Shown in pieces: positions 8,499 through 17,079 of a DNA stretch of 64,000 nucleotides. Origin of the DNA: RGIG3102 sp964369975 (GTDB taxonomy: Bacteria; Bacillota; Clostridia; Oscillospirales; Ruminococcaceae); contig CAYJFZ010000001.1 of NCBI GenBank assembly GCA_964369975.1, forward strand, positions 217,702 to 281,701. Direction: 5' to 3'. The position numbers and the translations under genes were made by a program. Position 1 is the first letter of the stretch. Every line of letters starts with the position of its first letter. The notes under the pieces are model-generated. The model was not told the DNA's origin. It ran no database searches and was given only the letters and a program-made list of their open reading frames with translations.

Positions 8499-9708
8499 CG
8501 AAAAGGCGATTTTAAGCCTATCTAAAGAGCACGATAGCTTTTATTTATATGATGAAAAAGAAATAATTAAGGCTACTACTATTTTAAAAGACAACTTTAA
8601 AAGCGCAAAATTTTTATACTCAATTAAAACAAACCCTCATAAAGAAGTTGTAAAATCTGTATTTAGTCAAGGTTTTGGAGCAGATGCAGCGAGCTTAAAT
8701 GAAGTAAAGCTCAGCTTTAATAATGGTGTACACAAAGAGGATTTACAGTTTTCTTGTCCTGCAAAAACTTATAAAGATATAAAAAATTCAATTAAAATTT
8801 CTACTATCATAGCAGATAGCTTAAATGAAATAAAATTAATTGACGAAGTAGCCAAAGAAGAAAATATCATCGCGAATATTGGAATTCGAGTAAATCCTGA
8901 TTTTACTTTTACTAATAGTAAAGGCGTTGCTTCAAAATTTGGAATTGATGAAAAAATAATTTTTGATTGCATTAATACTTTAACAGCCTATGAAAATATT
9001 AATATCAAAGGTTTGCATTTTCACATTAAAAGTCAGGAATTAAACATTGATAATTTAATTTTTTACTATGATAATATTTTTAAATTTATCAAAAAATTTA
9101 CTACATTAACTAACTGTTCTTTAAGTTTTGTAAACTTTGGCTCTGGGATAGGTCTTCCTTATGCACAAGAAGATAAGGGGCTTGATTTTTCTTTGCTGGG
9201 CAAGTTCTTTGATGAGAATGCAAAAAAATTAAAAGAGGAGTTTCGGGATATAAGCCTTTATATAGAAACAGGGCGCTTTGTAGTATTAAAAAGCGGAGTG
9301 TATGCAGCAAAAGTAATTGATATTAAAACTTCTTACAATAAAAAGTTTGTCTTATTAAAAAACACTTTAAACGCCTTTATTCGCCCGAGTTTAGAGCAAA
9401 TGATAACTGCTTACTCAAGCGATGAAAACCCTATTGGTAGCGAGCCGTTATTTACTTCAAAAGATGCTTTTTCATTCTTTGTTTTAAATGATGAAACTGA
9501 AATGGAAACTGTTGACTTAGTAGGTAATTTATGCACTTCAACAGATGTTGTTAAAAAGGATATTTCTCTTCCTAAAATGAATTTAGGCGATATGGTAGTA
9601 ATCAATAATGCAGGCAGTTATGCAGCTGTATTATCGCCAATGCAATTTTCTTCACAAGATGAAATCCCTCAAATTTTTATAACAAAAGATGAAGATATAA
9701 TTTTTTAA
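8485..9708 (+). CDS. Fold-type III PLP-dependent decarboxylase (LysA/ODC family)
   Basis: A 407-residue member of the group IV Orn/Lys/Arg/DAP decarboxylases, with an alanine-racemase-like barrel. The Schiff-base lysine is K48 in FLYSIKTNPH, the phosphate-binding glycine loop is NFGSGIGLPY, IETGRFVV matches the E-x-GR signature, and NLCTSTDVV holds the cysteine of the second active-site half. The start overlaps the preceding glycosyltransferase by 14 bases, so it belongs to the polysaccharide operon rather than to lysine synthesis. Family relatives decarboxylate diaminopimelate, ornithine, or carrier-bound amino acids. I infer that it makes an amine that decorates the polymer, but the substrate is unknown. 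Confidence 0.85.
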   Translation: MKNFNEKAILSLSKEHDSFYLYDEKEIIKATTILKDNFKSAKFLYSIKTNPHKEVVKSVFSQGFGADAASLNEVKLSFNNGVHKEDLQFSCPAKTYKDIKNSIKISTIIADSLNEIKLIDEVAKEENIIANIGIRVNPDFTFTNSKGVASKFGIDEKIIFDCINTLTAYENINIKGLHFHIKSQELNIDNLIFYYDNIFKFIKKFTTLTNCSLSFVNFGSGIGLPYAQEDKGLDFSLLGKFFDENAKKLKEEFRDISLYIETGRFVVLKSGVYAAKVIDIKTSYNKKFVLLKNTLNAFIRPSLEQMITAYSSDENPIGSEPLFTSKDAFSFFVLNDETEMETVDLVGNLCTSTDVVKKDISLPKMNLGDMVVINNAGSYAAVLSPMQFSSQDEIPQIFITKDEDIIF

Positions 9709-9726
9709 ACTACCTAATTTAAATAT

Positions 9727-9764
9727 TAAAAAGCAAACGATATAAAAACCGTTTGCTTTTTTAT
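9727..9764 (+). terminator. Terminator of the polysaccharide operon
   Basis: Arms AAAAGCAAACG and CGTTTGCTTTT with a trailing T run, 19 bases after the decarboxylase stop. Confidence 0.85.
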
Positions 9765-9922
9765 TTTTTTAGCAAAACTAACTACAAGCCTTATTTAAAA
9801 ATGGCTAAATAATCATACTTTTAAATACAGCTGTTACTAAATACATACTTAAATATCTTTTTATACTCTTAATCTTTTTTCTTTTTATCGCTTTTTGTAT
9901 CCCTTAAATTTTAAATACGAAA

Positions 9923-9954
9923 AAAAACAGATGATTTTAAAATCATCTGTTTTT
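9923..9954 (-). terminator. Terminator of ridA
   Basis: Perfect hairpin AAAAACAGATGATT-TTAA-AATCATCTGTTTTT lying 17 bases beyond the ridA stop. Read on the minus strand it ends in a T run. Confidence 0.8.
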
Positions 9955-9971
9955 AATTATAATTTATTAAA

Positions 9972-10352
9972 TTATGCTTTGTAAGCGATAGCTTCGATTT
10001 CAACTTTTGCCGCTCTTGGTAAAGCTGCTACTTCAAAAGCTGCACGAGCTGGGAAGTCACCACTAAAGAATGTACCGTAAACTTCGTTCATTGCGCCAAA
10101 GTCTGCGATATTATCTAATAATACTGTTGTTTTAACAACATCAGCCATTGTGTATCCTTCGCTTTCAAGGATAGATTTAATGTTTTCTAAGCTTTGTTTT
10201 GTTTGTGCTGCAATGTCTTCTGATGGGAAAGCACCTGTTGCAGGATCGATTGGTAATTGGCCTGAAACATATATTGTTTTTTCTGTTTTAATAGCTTGTG
10301 AATATGGGCCGATAGCTGCAGGAGCTTTGTCGCTAAATACTACTTTTTTCAT
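9972..10352 (-). CDS. ridA: RidA family 2-iminobutanoate/2-iminopropanoate deaminase
   Basis: A 126-residue protein of normal length for the YjgF/YER057c/UK114 family. It hydrolyses reactive enamine/imine intermediates released by PLP enzymes. Family signature residues are visible: AIGPYSQA near the N-terminus, SGQLPIDPATG, and the C-terminal FPARAAFEVAALPRAAKVEIEAIA containing the substrate-carboxylate arginine. It is a single gene with its own promoter and terminator. Confidence 0.95.
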   Translation of the reverse strand: MKKVVFSDKAPAAIGPYSQAIKTEKTIYVSGQLPIDPATGAFPSEDIAAQTKQSLENIKSILESEGYTMADVVKTTVLLDNIADFGAMNEVYGTFFSGDFPARAAFEVAALPRAAKVEIEAIAYKA

Positions 10353-10411
10353 TTGGTAATACCTCTTTCAATAAATCATTATTTACCTTGCGGTGTTATT
10401 CTTACTGTAAT

Positions 10412-10440
10412 ATTATACCACTTATATTTTTAATTTTCAA
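10412..10440 (-). promoter_or_regulatory. SigA-type promoter of ridA
   Basis: On the minus strand: TTGAAA (10435-10440), a 17-base spacer and TATAAT (10412-10417), about 60 bases before the ridA start. Apart from this promoter, the AT-rich gap up to 10650 shows nothing recognisable. Confidence 0.75.
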
Positions 10441-10650
10441 TACTTCAAATTAAAAAATATTATGTAATTTGTCTTTTTATAATTATTATTTTTTGTATTT
10501 TGTTTATAAAAAATCTATTAAGAAAACTATGAAAAAATACTCCTTATTTTTAATTCTTAATTTATTAAAATAATAATTATTATCCATACTGTTAATTTAT
10601 TTTTTACTCTAATATATTTTTATAAAGAGCCTTTTACCAAAAAATCACAA

Positions 10651-10683
10651 AAAAATAAACTCCCTATTGGGAGTTTATTTTAT
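10651..10683 (-). terminator. Terminator of the first APC permease gene
   Basis: Arms AAAATAAACTCCC and GGGAGTTTATTTT around TATT. The same hairpin sequence is used after the paralogous permease gene (12521-12555). Confidence 0.85.
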
Positions 10684-10696
10684 ATCTAATTATAAA

Positions 10697-12079
10697 TTAG
10701 TTTAATTCGTATGAAACTGTCATATTTACTTTGCCAGTTTTCTTTCTGTATGCAACCCATATATAAGAAACAACAGCAGTAATAATGTTAGTCCAAACGA
10801 TCCACATTTCTAAGCCTCTTAAGTTTAAGTAAGCTTGAGCAGCTAATGACATCGCTGTTAAAGATAATAAGAATGTTAACATTCCGTTAGAAACTTTGAA
10901 TGGTGATCTTTCCCATGCTTCTGGGAATAATTTTGGTATTCTTATTGCTGATAAAGCGAATACGAAACCAGTAACATTACCGATGATTAATGACCATTTA
11001 CCGATGTTAGATGTATTAACTTCTAATACGATGATGATAACATTAACTACGTATAAAACGATTAGGTAACCGAAAGGTACACGAGTTTTTGGATGTAATT
11101 TACCAAGCCATGCTGGTAAGAAACCATCTTGTGCAGCAACAGCCATAGGACGAAGTCTGTAAGCTATTGATGAGTTTAGTGTTGTACCTAAAGCGAAACA
11201 CGCACCACAGATCATGAAGAAGTAGTATAATGGTAGTGGCATGATTTCAAAAGCAACAGGGCCTAAGTTACCAGCTTCGATAACTTGGTCAGCAGGTAGA
11301 ACACCACCGATAACCATAGCCATAGCTGCGTATAGAACAGCAACACCTAATGTTGAAACGATAATAACAAAAGGAATATCTCTTGTAGGATCTTTACACT
11401 CAGCTGAGTATGAAATGATTGTTGTAGCACCAGCTGTTGCGAATGATAGGTAAGCTGAAGCTTCAAGTAGACCTGAAATACCATTTGTCAATAAAGGTTG
11501 ACCGAATAAATCGTTACCGAAGTATCCTGCCCATTGTACTTGAGGAAGACCAACTACTGTAAACATTAATAGACCAGCTACTAAGAAATAGAACATTAAT
11601 GTTTGGATTTTAGCCATCCAAGCTGTACCAAAGAAGTTAACAACAGTGAATATTGTCATGAATAATACTGAGAAAAGCATACCGTTTTCTGCAACGAATG
11701 GTACTAATTGGCCTATATAAGATACTAAGCCGTTAGAGAACATTGCTAAAGAAACAGCTGCAAGGATTTGGATACATTGATACCAACCTGCATAAGTTTC
11801 ATTTACAAAAACTGCGCCTTGTGTGTAGAAACCACCTTTTAAGCGAACAACTGATGAAACGAAAACTGTAGGAATAGCTGTGAAAACTGTGAAAATAGCA
11901 GCAATAACGAATGCTATGTTAACACTTCTACCTGTCATGTTTAGAGCTACGATTGACATAACCATAACACCTGAACCGATAATTTGACCAACAGCTATTG
12001 ACATTAGCCCCATTTTACCAATGGTTCTTTGGTCTTCGCCTGTATCCACAGGCGCTTGATTTGTTTGATTTTGAGCCAT
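10697..12079 (-). CDS. APC-family amino acid permease, paralog 1
   Basis: A 460-residue polytopic membrane protein of the amino acid-polyamine-organocation superfamily, with about 12 hydrophobic segments. The first segment has the substrate-binding unwound motif GQIIGSGVMVMSI (compare IGSGIF of APC transporters). The short N-terminus is Gln/Asn-rich (MAQNQTNQAP). It shares most of its sequence, the terminator and the upstream region with the gene at 12575-13960. It likely imports amino acids by proton symport or exchange; the substrate is not evident. RBS GGAGAG lies 6 bases before ATG. Confidence 0.88.
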   Translation of the reverse strand: MAQNQTNQAPVDTGEDQRTIGKMGLMSIAVGQIIGSGVMVMSIVALNMTGRSVNIAFVIAAIFTVFTAIPTVFVSSVVRLKGGFYTQGAVFVNETYAGWYQCIQILAAVSLAMFSNGLVSYIGQLVPFVAENGMLFSVLFMTIFTVVNFFGTAWMAKIQTLMFYFLVAGLLMFTVVGLPQVQWAGYFGNDLFGQPLLTNGISGLLEASAYLSFATAGATTIISYSAECKDPTRDIPFVIIVSTLGVAVLYAAMAMVIGGVLPADQVIEAGNLGPVAFEIMPLPLYYFFMICGACFALGTTLNSSIAYRLRPMAVAAQDGFLPAWLGKLHPKTRVPFGYLIVLYVVNVIIIVLEVNTSNIGKWSLIIGNVTGFVFALSAIRIPKLFPEAWERSPFKVSNGMLTFLLSLTAMSLAAQAYLNLRGLEMWIVWTNIITAVVSYIWVAYRKKTGKVNMTVSYELN

Positions 12080-12168
12080 AATTTCTCTCCTTATAAATAA
12101 ATAAAGCTTAAATAAAGCTTTAAATTACTGAGCTTTCCATATCTCATATCGAAAACTCTTGTAGCATT

Positions 12169-12198
12169 AGTATACGATACTTTTTTGGGGTTTGTCAA
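12169..12198 (-). promoter_or_regulatory. SigA-type promoter of permease paralog 1
   Basis: Minus strand TTGACA (12193-12198), 18-base spacer, TATACT (12169-12174), 90 bases before the start codon. The region up to about 12275 is similar to the DNA upstream of paralog 2. Confidence 0.75.
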
Positions 12199-12252
12199 TA
12201 ATTTGTTCATAGTTCGTTAATTTTTTGTAGCATTGTATATATTTTTTTGAAA

Positions 12253-12271
12253 AAATAGTGCAATGTGTAAA
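12253..12271 (-). promoter_or_regulatory. Conserved upstream element shared by both permease genes (copy 1)
   Basis: AAATAGTGCAATGTGTAAA on the plus strand, 54 bases upstream of the -35 box. The second copy at 14114-14132 is identical over these 19 bases and at the same distance from its promoter. It could be an activator site or simply a relic of the duplication. Confidence 0.5.
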
Positions 12272-12384
12272 TTATGTGTTATAAAATCTATAATATATTG
12301 CAAATATTGGTATTTTATTTTCTTTTTAAAGTAGATTTAGTTATTACTTTATATATAATTAGTTAGTAAGTATTTAGCATTTAC

Positions 12385-12424
12385 CAAAGTTTTATTATCC
12401 GAAGTCGGATTATAAGGCTTTGCC
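12385..12424. other. Orphan hairpin in the gap between permease genes
   Basis: TTATTATCCGA-AG-TCGGATTATAA (one T-T mismatch), with flanking CAAAG and CTTTG able to extend the stem. No T run follows, so it is not an obvious terminator. The rest of the gap 12272-12520 shows no gene. Confidence 0.4.
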
Positions 12425-12520
12425 TTTTCAAATCTTAAAATTTTATTTTTTATTGTGCTTATATAATACTTATATATAATATATCCCTTATTTCTCAAAA
12501 AAGATAATTATTAAAAAGAC

Positions 12521-12555
12521 AAAAAAATAAACTCCCTATTGGGAGTTTATTTTTA
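12521..12555 (-). terminator. Terminator of the second APC permease gene
   Basis: Same hairpin as at 10651-10683: AAAATAAACTCCC-TATT-GGGAGTTTATTTT. Confidence 0.85.
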
Positions 12556-12574
12556 TAAGCTTTTATATTAGATA

Positions 12575-13960
12575 TTAGTTTAATTCGTAAGAAATTTTCA
12601 TTTCTACTTTGCCAGCTTTCTTTCTGTATGTAACCCAAGCATAACCAACGATAGCTGTTGCTATGTTTGTGTAAACGATCCACATTTCTAAGCCTCTTAA
12701 GTTTAGGTAAGCTTGCATGCCTAAAGTAACTGCTGTAGCGCCTAAGCCTAAGTATAGTAGACCATTTGATACATGGAAAGGTGATTTTTCCCATTGTTCT
12801 GGGAATAATTTTGGTATTCTCATAACTGATAATGCTGTGATAAAGCCTGTAACATTACCTATGATTAGTGTCCATTTACCGATGTTACCAACATCTAAGC
12901 CCATAAGGATGATTGGAGCATTGATTAAGTAAACTATTCCTAAGAAAGCAACTGGAACACCAGTTTTTGGATTTAATTTACCAACCCATTCTGGGAACCA
13001 ACCGTCAGCACAAGCTGTAGCCATAGGTCTCATAGCTGTAGCGATTGATGAGTTTAGTGTTGTACCTAGAGCGAAACACGCACCACCTATCATAAAGAAG
13101 TAGTATAATGGTAAAGGCATGATTTCAAAAGCGATAGGGCCTAAGTTACCAGCTTCGATAACTTGTTCTGGAGGTAAAACACCACCGATAACAGAAGCCA
13201 TGAATGCGTATAATACTGCAACTGCTAATGTTGAAATAACGATAACTAATGGCATATCTTTTTTCGGATTTTTAGCTTCAGCTGATAATGAAAGGATAAC
13301 TGTAGCACCGCCAGTAGCGAATGTTAAGTATGCTGATGCTTCTAAAAGACCTGCAAGACCGTTTTCGATTAGAGCTTTGCCGAATAATTCATTGCCGAAG
13401 TATCCGCCCCATTGAACTTGAGGAACACCGAAAGCTGTGAAAGCTAAAAGTGCAGCAATTAAGAAATAGAACATGAAGCTTTGTACTTTAGCCATCCAAG
13501 CAACGCCGAAATAGTTAAGTATAAAGAATATTGTTAAAGCTGCAAAAGCAACCATAACTTTTTGATCCGCTAAAACTGGTACCAATTGAGTTACATAAGA
13601 TGATAGACCAACTGCGTACATCGAAATTGAAACTAAGCCTAATAGGCCAACGAATTGAGCCCAGCCAGCAAATGTTTCGTTAAAGAATACCGCTCTTTGT
13701 GTGTAAAGACCACCTTTGATACGGATAGTTGATGTAACGAAAATTGATGGAAGTGCTGAGAACATTGTTAATACAGCAGCGATAACGAAAGCGATATTAA
13801 CACTTCTACCTGTCATTCTAAGAGCTACGATTGACATAACCATAACACCTGAACCGATGATTTGTCCAACAGCAACTGACATTAAATCCATAAAGCCAAG
13901 AGTTCTCTTGTCTTGCATAGTATCAGCAGTTACTGCTTGATTTGTTTGTGTTTGAGCCAT
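12575..13960 (-). CDS. APC-family amino acid permease, paralog 2
   Basis: A 461-residue APC permease with about 12 hydrophobic segments and the same GQIIGSGVMVMSIVAL first-segment motif as paralog 1. Long stretches are nearly identical (SSIATAMRPMA against SSIAYRLRPMA, YLNLRGLEMWIV in both, and the C-terminal SYELN). The differences are spread along the protein, so this is an old duplication rather than an assembly artefact. It has its own promoter and terminator, so the two are separate transcription units read in the same direction. Substrate unknown. Confidence 0.88.
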   Translation of the reverse strand: MAQTQTNQAVTADTMQDKRTLGFMDLMSVAVGQIIGSGVMVMSIVALRMTGRSVNIAFVIAAVLTMFSALPSIFVTSTIRIKGGLYTQRAVFFNETFAGWAQFVGLLGLVSISMYAVGLSSYVTQLVPVLADQKVMVAFAALTIFFILNYFGVAWMAKVQSFMFYFLIAALLAFTAFGVPQVQWGGYFGNELFGKALIENGLAGLLEASAYLTFATGGATVILSLSAEAKNPKKDMPLVIVISTLAVAVLYAFMASVIGGVLPPEQVIEAGNLGPIAFEIMPLPLYYFFMIGGACFALGTTLNSSIATAMRPMATACADGWFPEWVGKLNPKTGVPVAFLGIVYLINAPIILMGLDVGNIGKWTLIIGNVTGFITALSVMRIPKLFPEQWEKSPFHVSNGLLYLGLGATAVTLGMQAYLNLRGLEMWIVYTNIATAIVGYAWVTYRKKAGKVEMKISYELN

Positions 13961-14032
13961 AATTTCTCTCCTTATAATAATTACTTGATTTGAAAAAATC
14001 GAAATGCTTCGAAATCTTCTCGTGGTTTTAGG

Positions 14033-14059
14033 ATACTACAACACATTACACAATGTCAA
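14033..14059 (-). promoter_or_regulatory. Putative promoter of permease paralog 2
   Basis: Minus strand TTGACA (14054-14059) and TAGTAT (14033-14038) with only 15 bases between them, a weaker arrangement than at paralog 1. Confidence 0.5.
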
Positions 14060-14113
14060 TGATTTGTTCATAATTTCTTTATTTTTTGTTACTTTGCCTA
14101 TAAATCTTGTCTA

Positions 14114-14132
14114 AAATAGTGCAATGTGTAAA
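14114..14132 (-). promoter_or_regulatory. Conserved upstream element shared by both permease genes (copy 2)
   Basis: AAATAGTGCAATGTGTAAA, identical to copy 1 at 12253-12271 and 54 bases upstream of the -35 box. The remaining AT-rich stretch 14133-14480 shows no gene. Confidence 0.5.
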
Positions 14133-14481
14133 ATTTGTGAAGACTTTATTTATTGTTGGCATACTTTAACTTTTCTTAATTTTATTAACTTTAACCTTGA
14201 ACATCAGTTATCAAATTAATCTTTTATATGATTTCTTGTTACTAAATATTTTCAACATTTTCTTATGACCTATTTATGTAAGCTCTTCCATTATTTGTGA
14301 ATAAATTATTTCCAAAATATTTTTTAGCCTTTTCCTTTTTTGTTGAATTTTAATTCTCTGTCTTATTTAAAATAATGCCTTTTATTTTACGATTATATAT
14401 TTTATTGATAATATATATTATATTACTTATATATATAGCTTATTTTAATTTTTTTAATTCCAACCTCATTTATAAAGTGCA

Positions 14482-14510
14482 TTGATTTTAAAAAAACTAA
14501 ATGCTATACT
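14482..14510 (+). promoter_or_regulatory. SigA-type promoter of the 2-hydroxyacid dehydrogenase gene
   Basis: TTGATT (14482-14487), 17-base spacer, TATACT (14505-14510), 38 bases before the ATG. Confidence 0.7.
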
Positions 14511-14547
14511 ATATTAAAAATCAAAACTTTAAAAGGAGATCATTTTT

Positions 14548-15486
14548 ATGAATATTGTTTTACTTGAGTCTTTAAGTGTTAGCGAGGAAGAAATGCGCCA
14601 CTTAAAAGAAAGTTTAGAAAGTTTAGGCCATTCTTTTACAGCTTATGAAAGAACTAATGATATACAAAAGCAAAAGGAGTATATTAAAGACGCTGAAATT
14701 TTAATTATTGCAAACATGCCTTTAGTGGGCGAAGTTATTAAGAGTGCTAAAAATTTAAAGTTTATCTCTGTTGCTTTTACAGGTGTTGACCATATTGATT
14801 TACAAGCAGCTAAAGAAAGTAATATTTTAGTAAGTAATGCCTCAGGTTACTCAAATCAATCAGTAGCAGAACTTGCTATTTGTATGATGATTGATATACT
14901 AAGGAATGTAAGGCAGACAGAAGAAAAATGCCGAAACTCTGGCACTAAAGACGGTCTTGTAGGTAGTGAACTTAGTGGTAAGACTGTAGGCCTTATCGGA
15001 GTGGGCGCTATTGGTATGAAGACAGCCTTACTATTAAAAGCCTTTGGTTGTAATGTTTTAGGGTATAGAAATACTCCTAAAGATGATGGCATACAGTATT
15101 GCTCTTTAGAGGAATTATTAAAGCAAAGCGATATAGTATCCCTTCATTGTCCTGCTAATGAAAGCACTAAAAACTTAATAAATAAAGATACTTTAGCTTT
15201 AATGAAAAAATCAGCTATTTTAATTAATACTGCAAGAGGCTCTGTTGTAAATCAAGAGGACTTAGCCGATGCTTTAAATAATGATGTAATAGCAGCCGCT
15301 GGCTTAGATGTATTTGACATAGAGCCACCACTATCAAAAGATCATATTTTATTAACAGCTAAAAATACTTTAGTTACTCCTCACATAGCCTTTGCTACTA
15401 AGCAGTCAATGATTTTAAGAAAAAACATTGTTTTAGAAAATATAAAGCAATACTTAAAAGCAGAGCAAATAAACATCATATTATAG
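14548..15486 (+). CDS. D-isomer-specific 2-hydroxyacid dehydrogenase
   Basis: A 312-residue NAD-dependent oxidoreductase of the SerA/LdhA/glycerate dehydrogenase family. The Rossmann motif is GLIGVGAIG (about 150-158). The catalytic triad is visible as Arg in NTARGSVVNQEDL, Glu in DVFDIEPPL and His in VTPHIAFAT. It lacks a C-terminal ACT domain and is at the short end of the family, so it is probably not the regulated SerA. Substrate specificity (lactate, glycerate, hydroxypyruvate) cannot be assigned. RBS AAGGAGAT precedes the ATG. It is a single-gene unit. Confidence 0.9.
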   Translation: MNIVLLESLSVSEEEMRHLKESLESLGHSFTAYERTNDIQKQKEYIKDAEILIIANMPLVGEVIKSAKNLKFISVAFTGVDHIDLQAAKESNILVSNASGYSNQSVAELAICMMIDILRNVRQTEEKCRNSGTKDGLVGSELSGKTVGLIGVGAIGMKTALLLKAFGCNVLGYRNTPKDDGIQYCSLEELLKQSDIVSLHCPANESTKNLINKDTLALMKKSAILINTARGSVVNQEDLADALNNDVIAAAGLDVFDIEPPLSKDHILLTAKNTLVTPHIAFATKQSMILRKNIVLENIKQYLKAEQINIIL

Positions 15487-15492
15487 TATATA

Positions 15493-15531
15493 CAAAAAAA
15501 GCGTTATCTATTACGATAACGCTTTTTTATT
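15493..15531. terminator. Bidirectional terminator between the dehydrogenase and cls
   Basis: AAAAAAAGCGTTATC-TATTAC-GATAACGCTTTTTT, between convergent genes, with A and T runs on both sides. Confidence 0.85.
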
Positions 15532-15537
15532 TTAATT

Positions 15538-17076
15538 TTACATTAAAGGACTTAACACTTTAAAGAAGATTTGATACAGTCTTTTTAAGAACGGTGTCTT
15601 TTTAATATCTTCTAAGGTTACTTTTTTTGAGTCTTTTAAGCAGTCTATGAAGTCTTGTTTTACTTCGCTTACCATACTGCCACCATAAAAGGCTACGCAG
15701 TTTTCATAGTGTAAGTATAAAGAGCGGTAGTCCATATTTGCACTGCCTACTATCGCCTGCTTATCATCGCTTACATACATTTTTGCGTGCACAAAGCCCG
15801 GAGTGTATTCATAAATCTCAACTCCATTTTCAACTAAGGTTTTATAATAGCTTTGAGTTATATAATAAGCATACCATTTATCAGGAATACCAGGTACAAG
15901 GATTTTTACATCTGCACCACTTTGGCTTGCAAGGCTTAGGGCAGTTATTAACTCTGTATCTATTATTAAGTACGGCGTTGTAATATACACATAGTCATCT
16001 GCTAAGTTAATTACATTCAAATACGCATTTTCACACACATTATGTGTATCAAGGGGCGTGTCGTGATAAGGCTGTATTATGCCATCAGTTTCAGCTTTTG
16101 CATTAGGTTTATAGTCACTGTAATTTACAAATTCACCTGTAGTAAACTGCCACGCTTCTAAAAATGTAACAGTCATACCAAAGCTTGCATCGCCATATAG
16201 CCTAAATGCAGTGTCCTTCCATATGCCAAACTTTTTAATTTTGTTAATGTATTCATCCCCTATATTTAAGCCGCCGCCATAGGCTATATTAGAGTCTATT
16301 ATTGTTATTTTTCTATGGTCACGATTATTTAATATAAGATAATCTCTTACCCTTGTACTTAACTTTAGCGGGCTAAATATATGAGCTTTTATACCCATTT
16401 TTCTTAGTGTTTCATCATAGTTATCAGGCAGGGTTAATAAAGAGCCAAAACCATCATAAAGCACTCTTACATCAACGCCTTCTTTTGCTTTTTCAATTAA
16501 TATTTCTAAAATTTTATCCCACATCTCCCCCTCATCTATGATGAAGTATTGAATAAAGATACTCTTTTTAGCATTTTTTAAATCTTCTAAATAATCAACA
16601 AAAAAATCTTCGCCTAATCTATAGTATTTAGTCTGTGTGTTTTCATAGAGGTTGCTGTCTGCTATGTTTAATAAATACCTTGCCTGCTTTGCTAAAGAGC
16701 CATTTTGCTTGTCTAATTTTTCTAATAGTCCTTGCGAGTGTGGGAACTCATTTTTATAACTTTCACTTATTAAGGATAGGGTATCTCTTTGGCTTTTTGC
16801 AAGTTTTCTATTCCCCCATAAAAAGTAAAAGATTGCCCCTGTGATAGGAAAAACTATCATAACTAACATCCATAAAATTTTATAAGATGGATTTAGATTA
16901 TCTCTTTCAAAGATGTATAGCATAACTAATACGCTGAATACTATCATCAAAACATAGACATTCGGGCTTAGTACAAACAAGCCATCCATAAAAATCATAA
17001 AAAATGCTAATTGAAAAACAGCTAAAACACAAACAATGAACCTTTTTGAGAACAAAAACCTTAATAATTTTTGCAT
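15538..17076 (-). CDS. cls: Cardiolipin synthase (phospholipase D family)
   Basis: A 512-residue membrane enzyme that condenses phosphatidylglycerol into cardiolipin. Two or three N-terminal hydrophobic segments with a PLDc_N-type region (about 10-75) precede two HKD catalytic motifs: HRKITIIDSNIAYGGGLNIGDEY in the middle and HAKMYVSDDKQAIVGSANMDYRS near the C-terminus. The length is typical for bacterial ClsA. It is the last gene of a cyclophilin-degV-cls transcription unit, 3 bases after the degV stop. Confidence 0.93.
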   Translation of the reverse strand: MQKLLRFLFSKRFIVCVLAVFQLAFFMIFMDGLFVLSPNVYVLMIVFSVLVMLYIFERDNLNPSYKILWMLVMIVFPITGAIFYFLWGNRKLAKSQRDTLSLISESYKNEFPHSQGLLEKLDKQNGSLAKQARYLLNIADSNLYENTQTKYYRLGEDFFVDYLEDLKNAKKSIFIQYFIIDEGEMWDKILEILIEKAKEGVDVRVLYDGFGSLLTLPDNYDETLRKMGIKAHIFSPLKLSTRVRDYLILNNRDHRKITIIDSNIAYGGGLNIGDEYINKIKKFGIWKDTAFRLYGDASFGMTVTFLEAWQFTTGEFVNYSDYKPNAKAETDGIIQPYHDTPLDTHNVCENAYLNVINLADDYVYITTPYLIIDTELITALSLASQSGADVKILVPGIPDKWYAYYITQSYYKTLVENGVEIYEYTPGFVHAKMYVSDDKQAIVGSANMDYRSLYLHYENCVAFYGGSMVSEVKQDFIDCLKDSKKVTLEDIKKTPFLKRLYQIFFKVLSPLM

Positions 17077-17079
17077 AAG

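Noticed and set aside
12080..12574. T-box or other riboswitch before the amino acid permeases
   Set aside because: I see no T-box sequence (AGGGTGGNACCGCG) and no leader terminator between the promoter and start codon.
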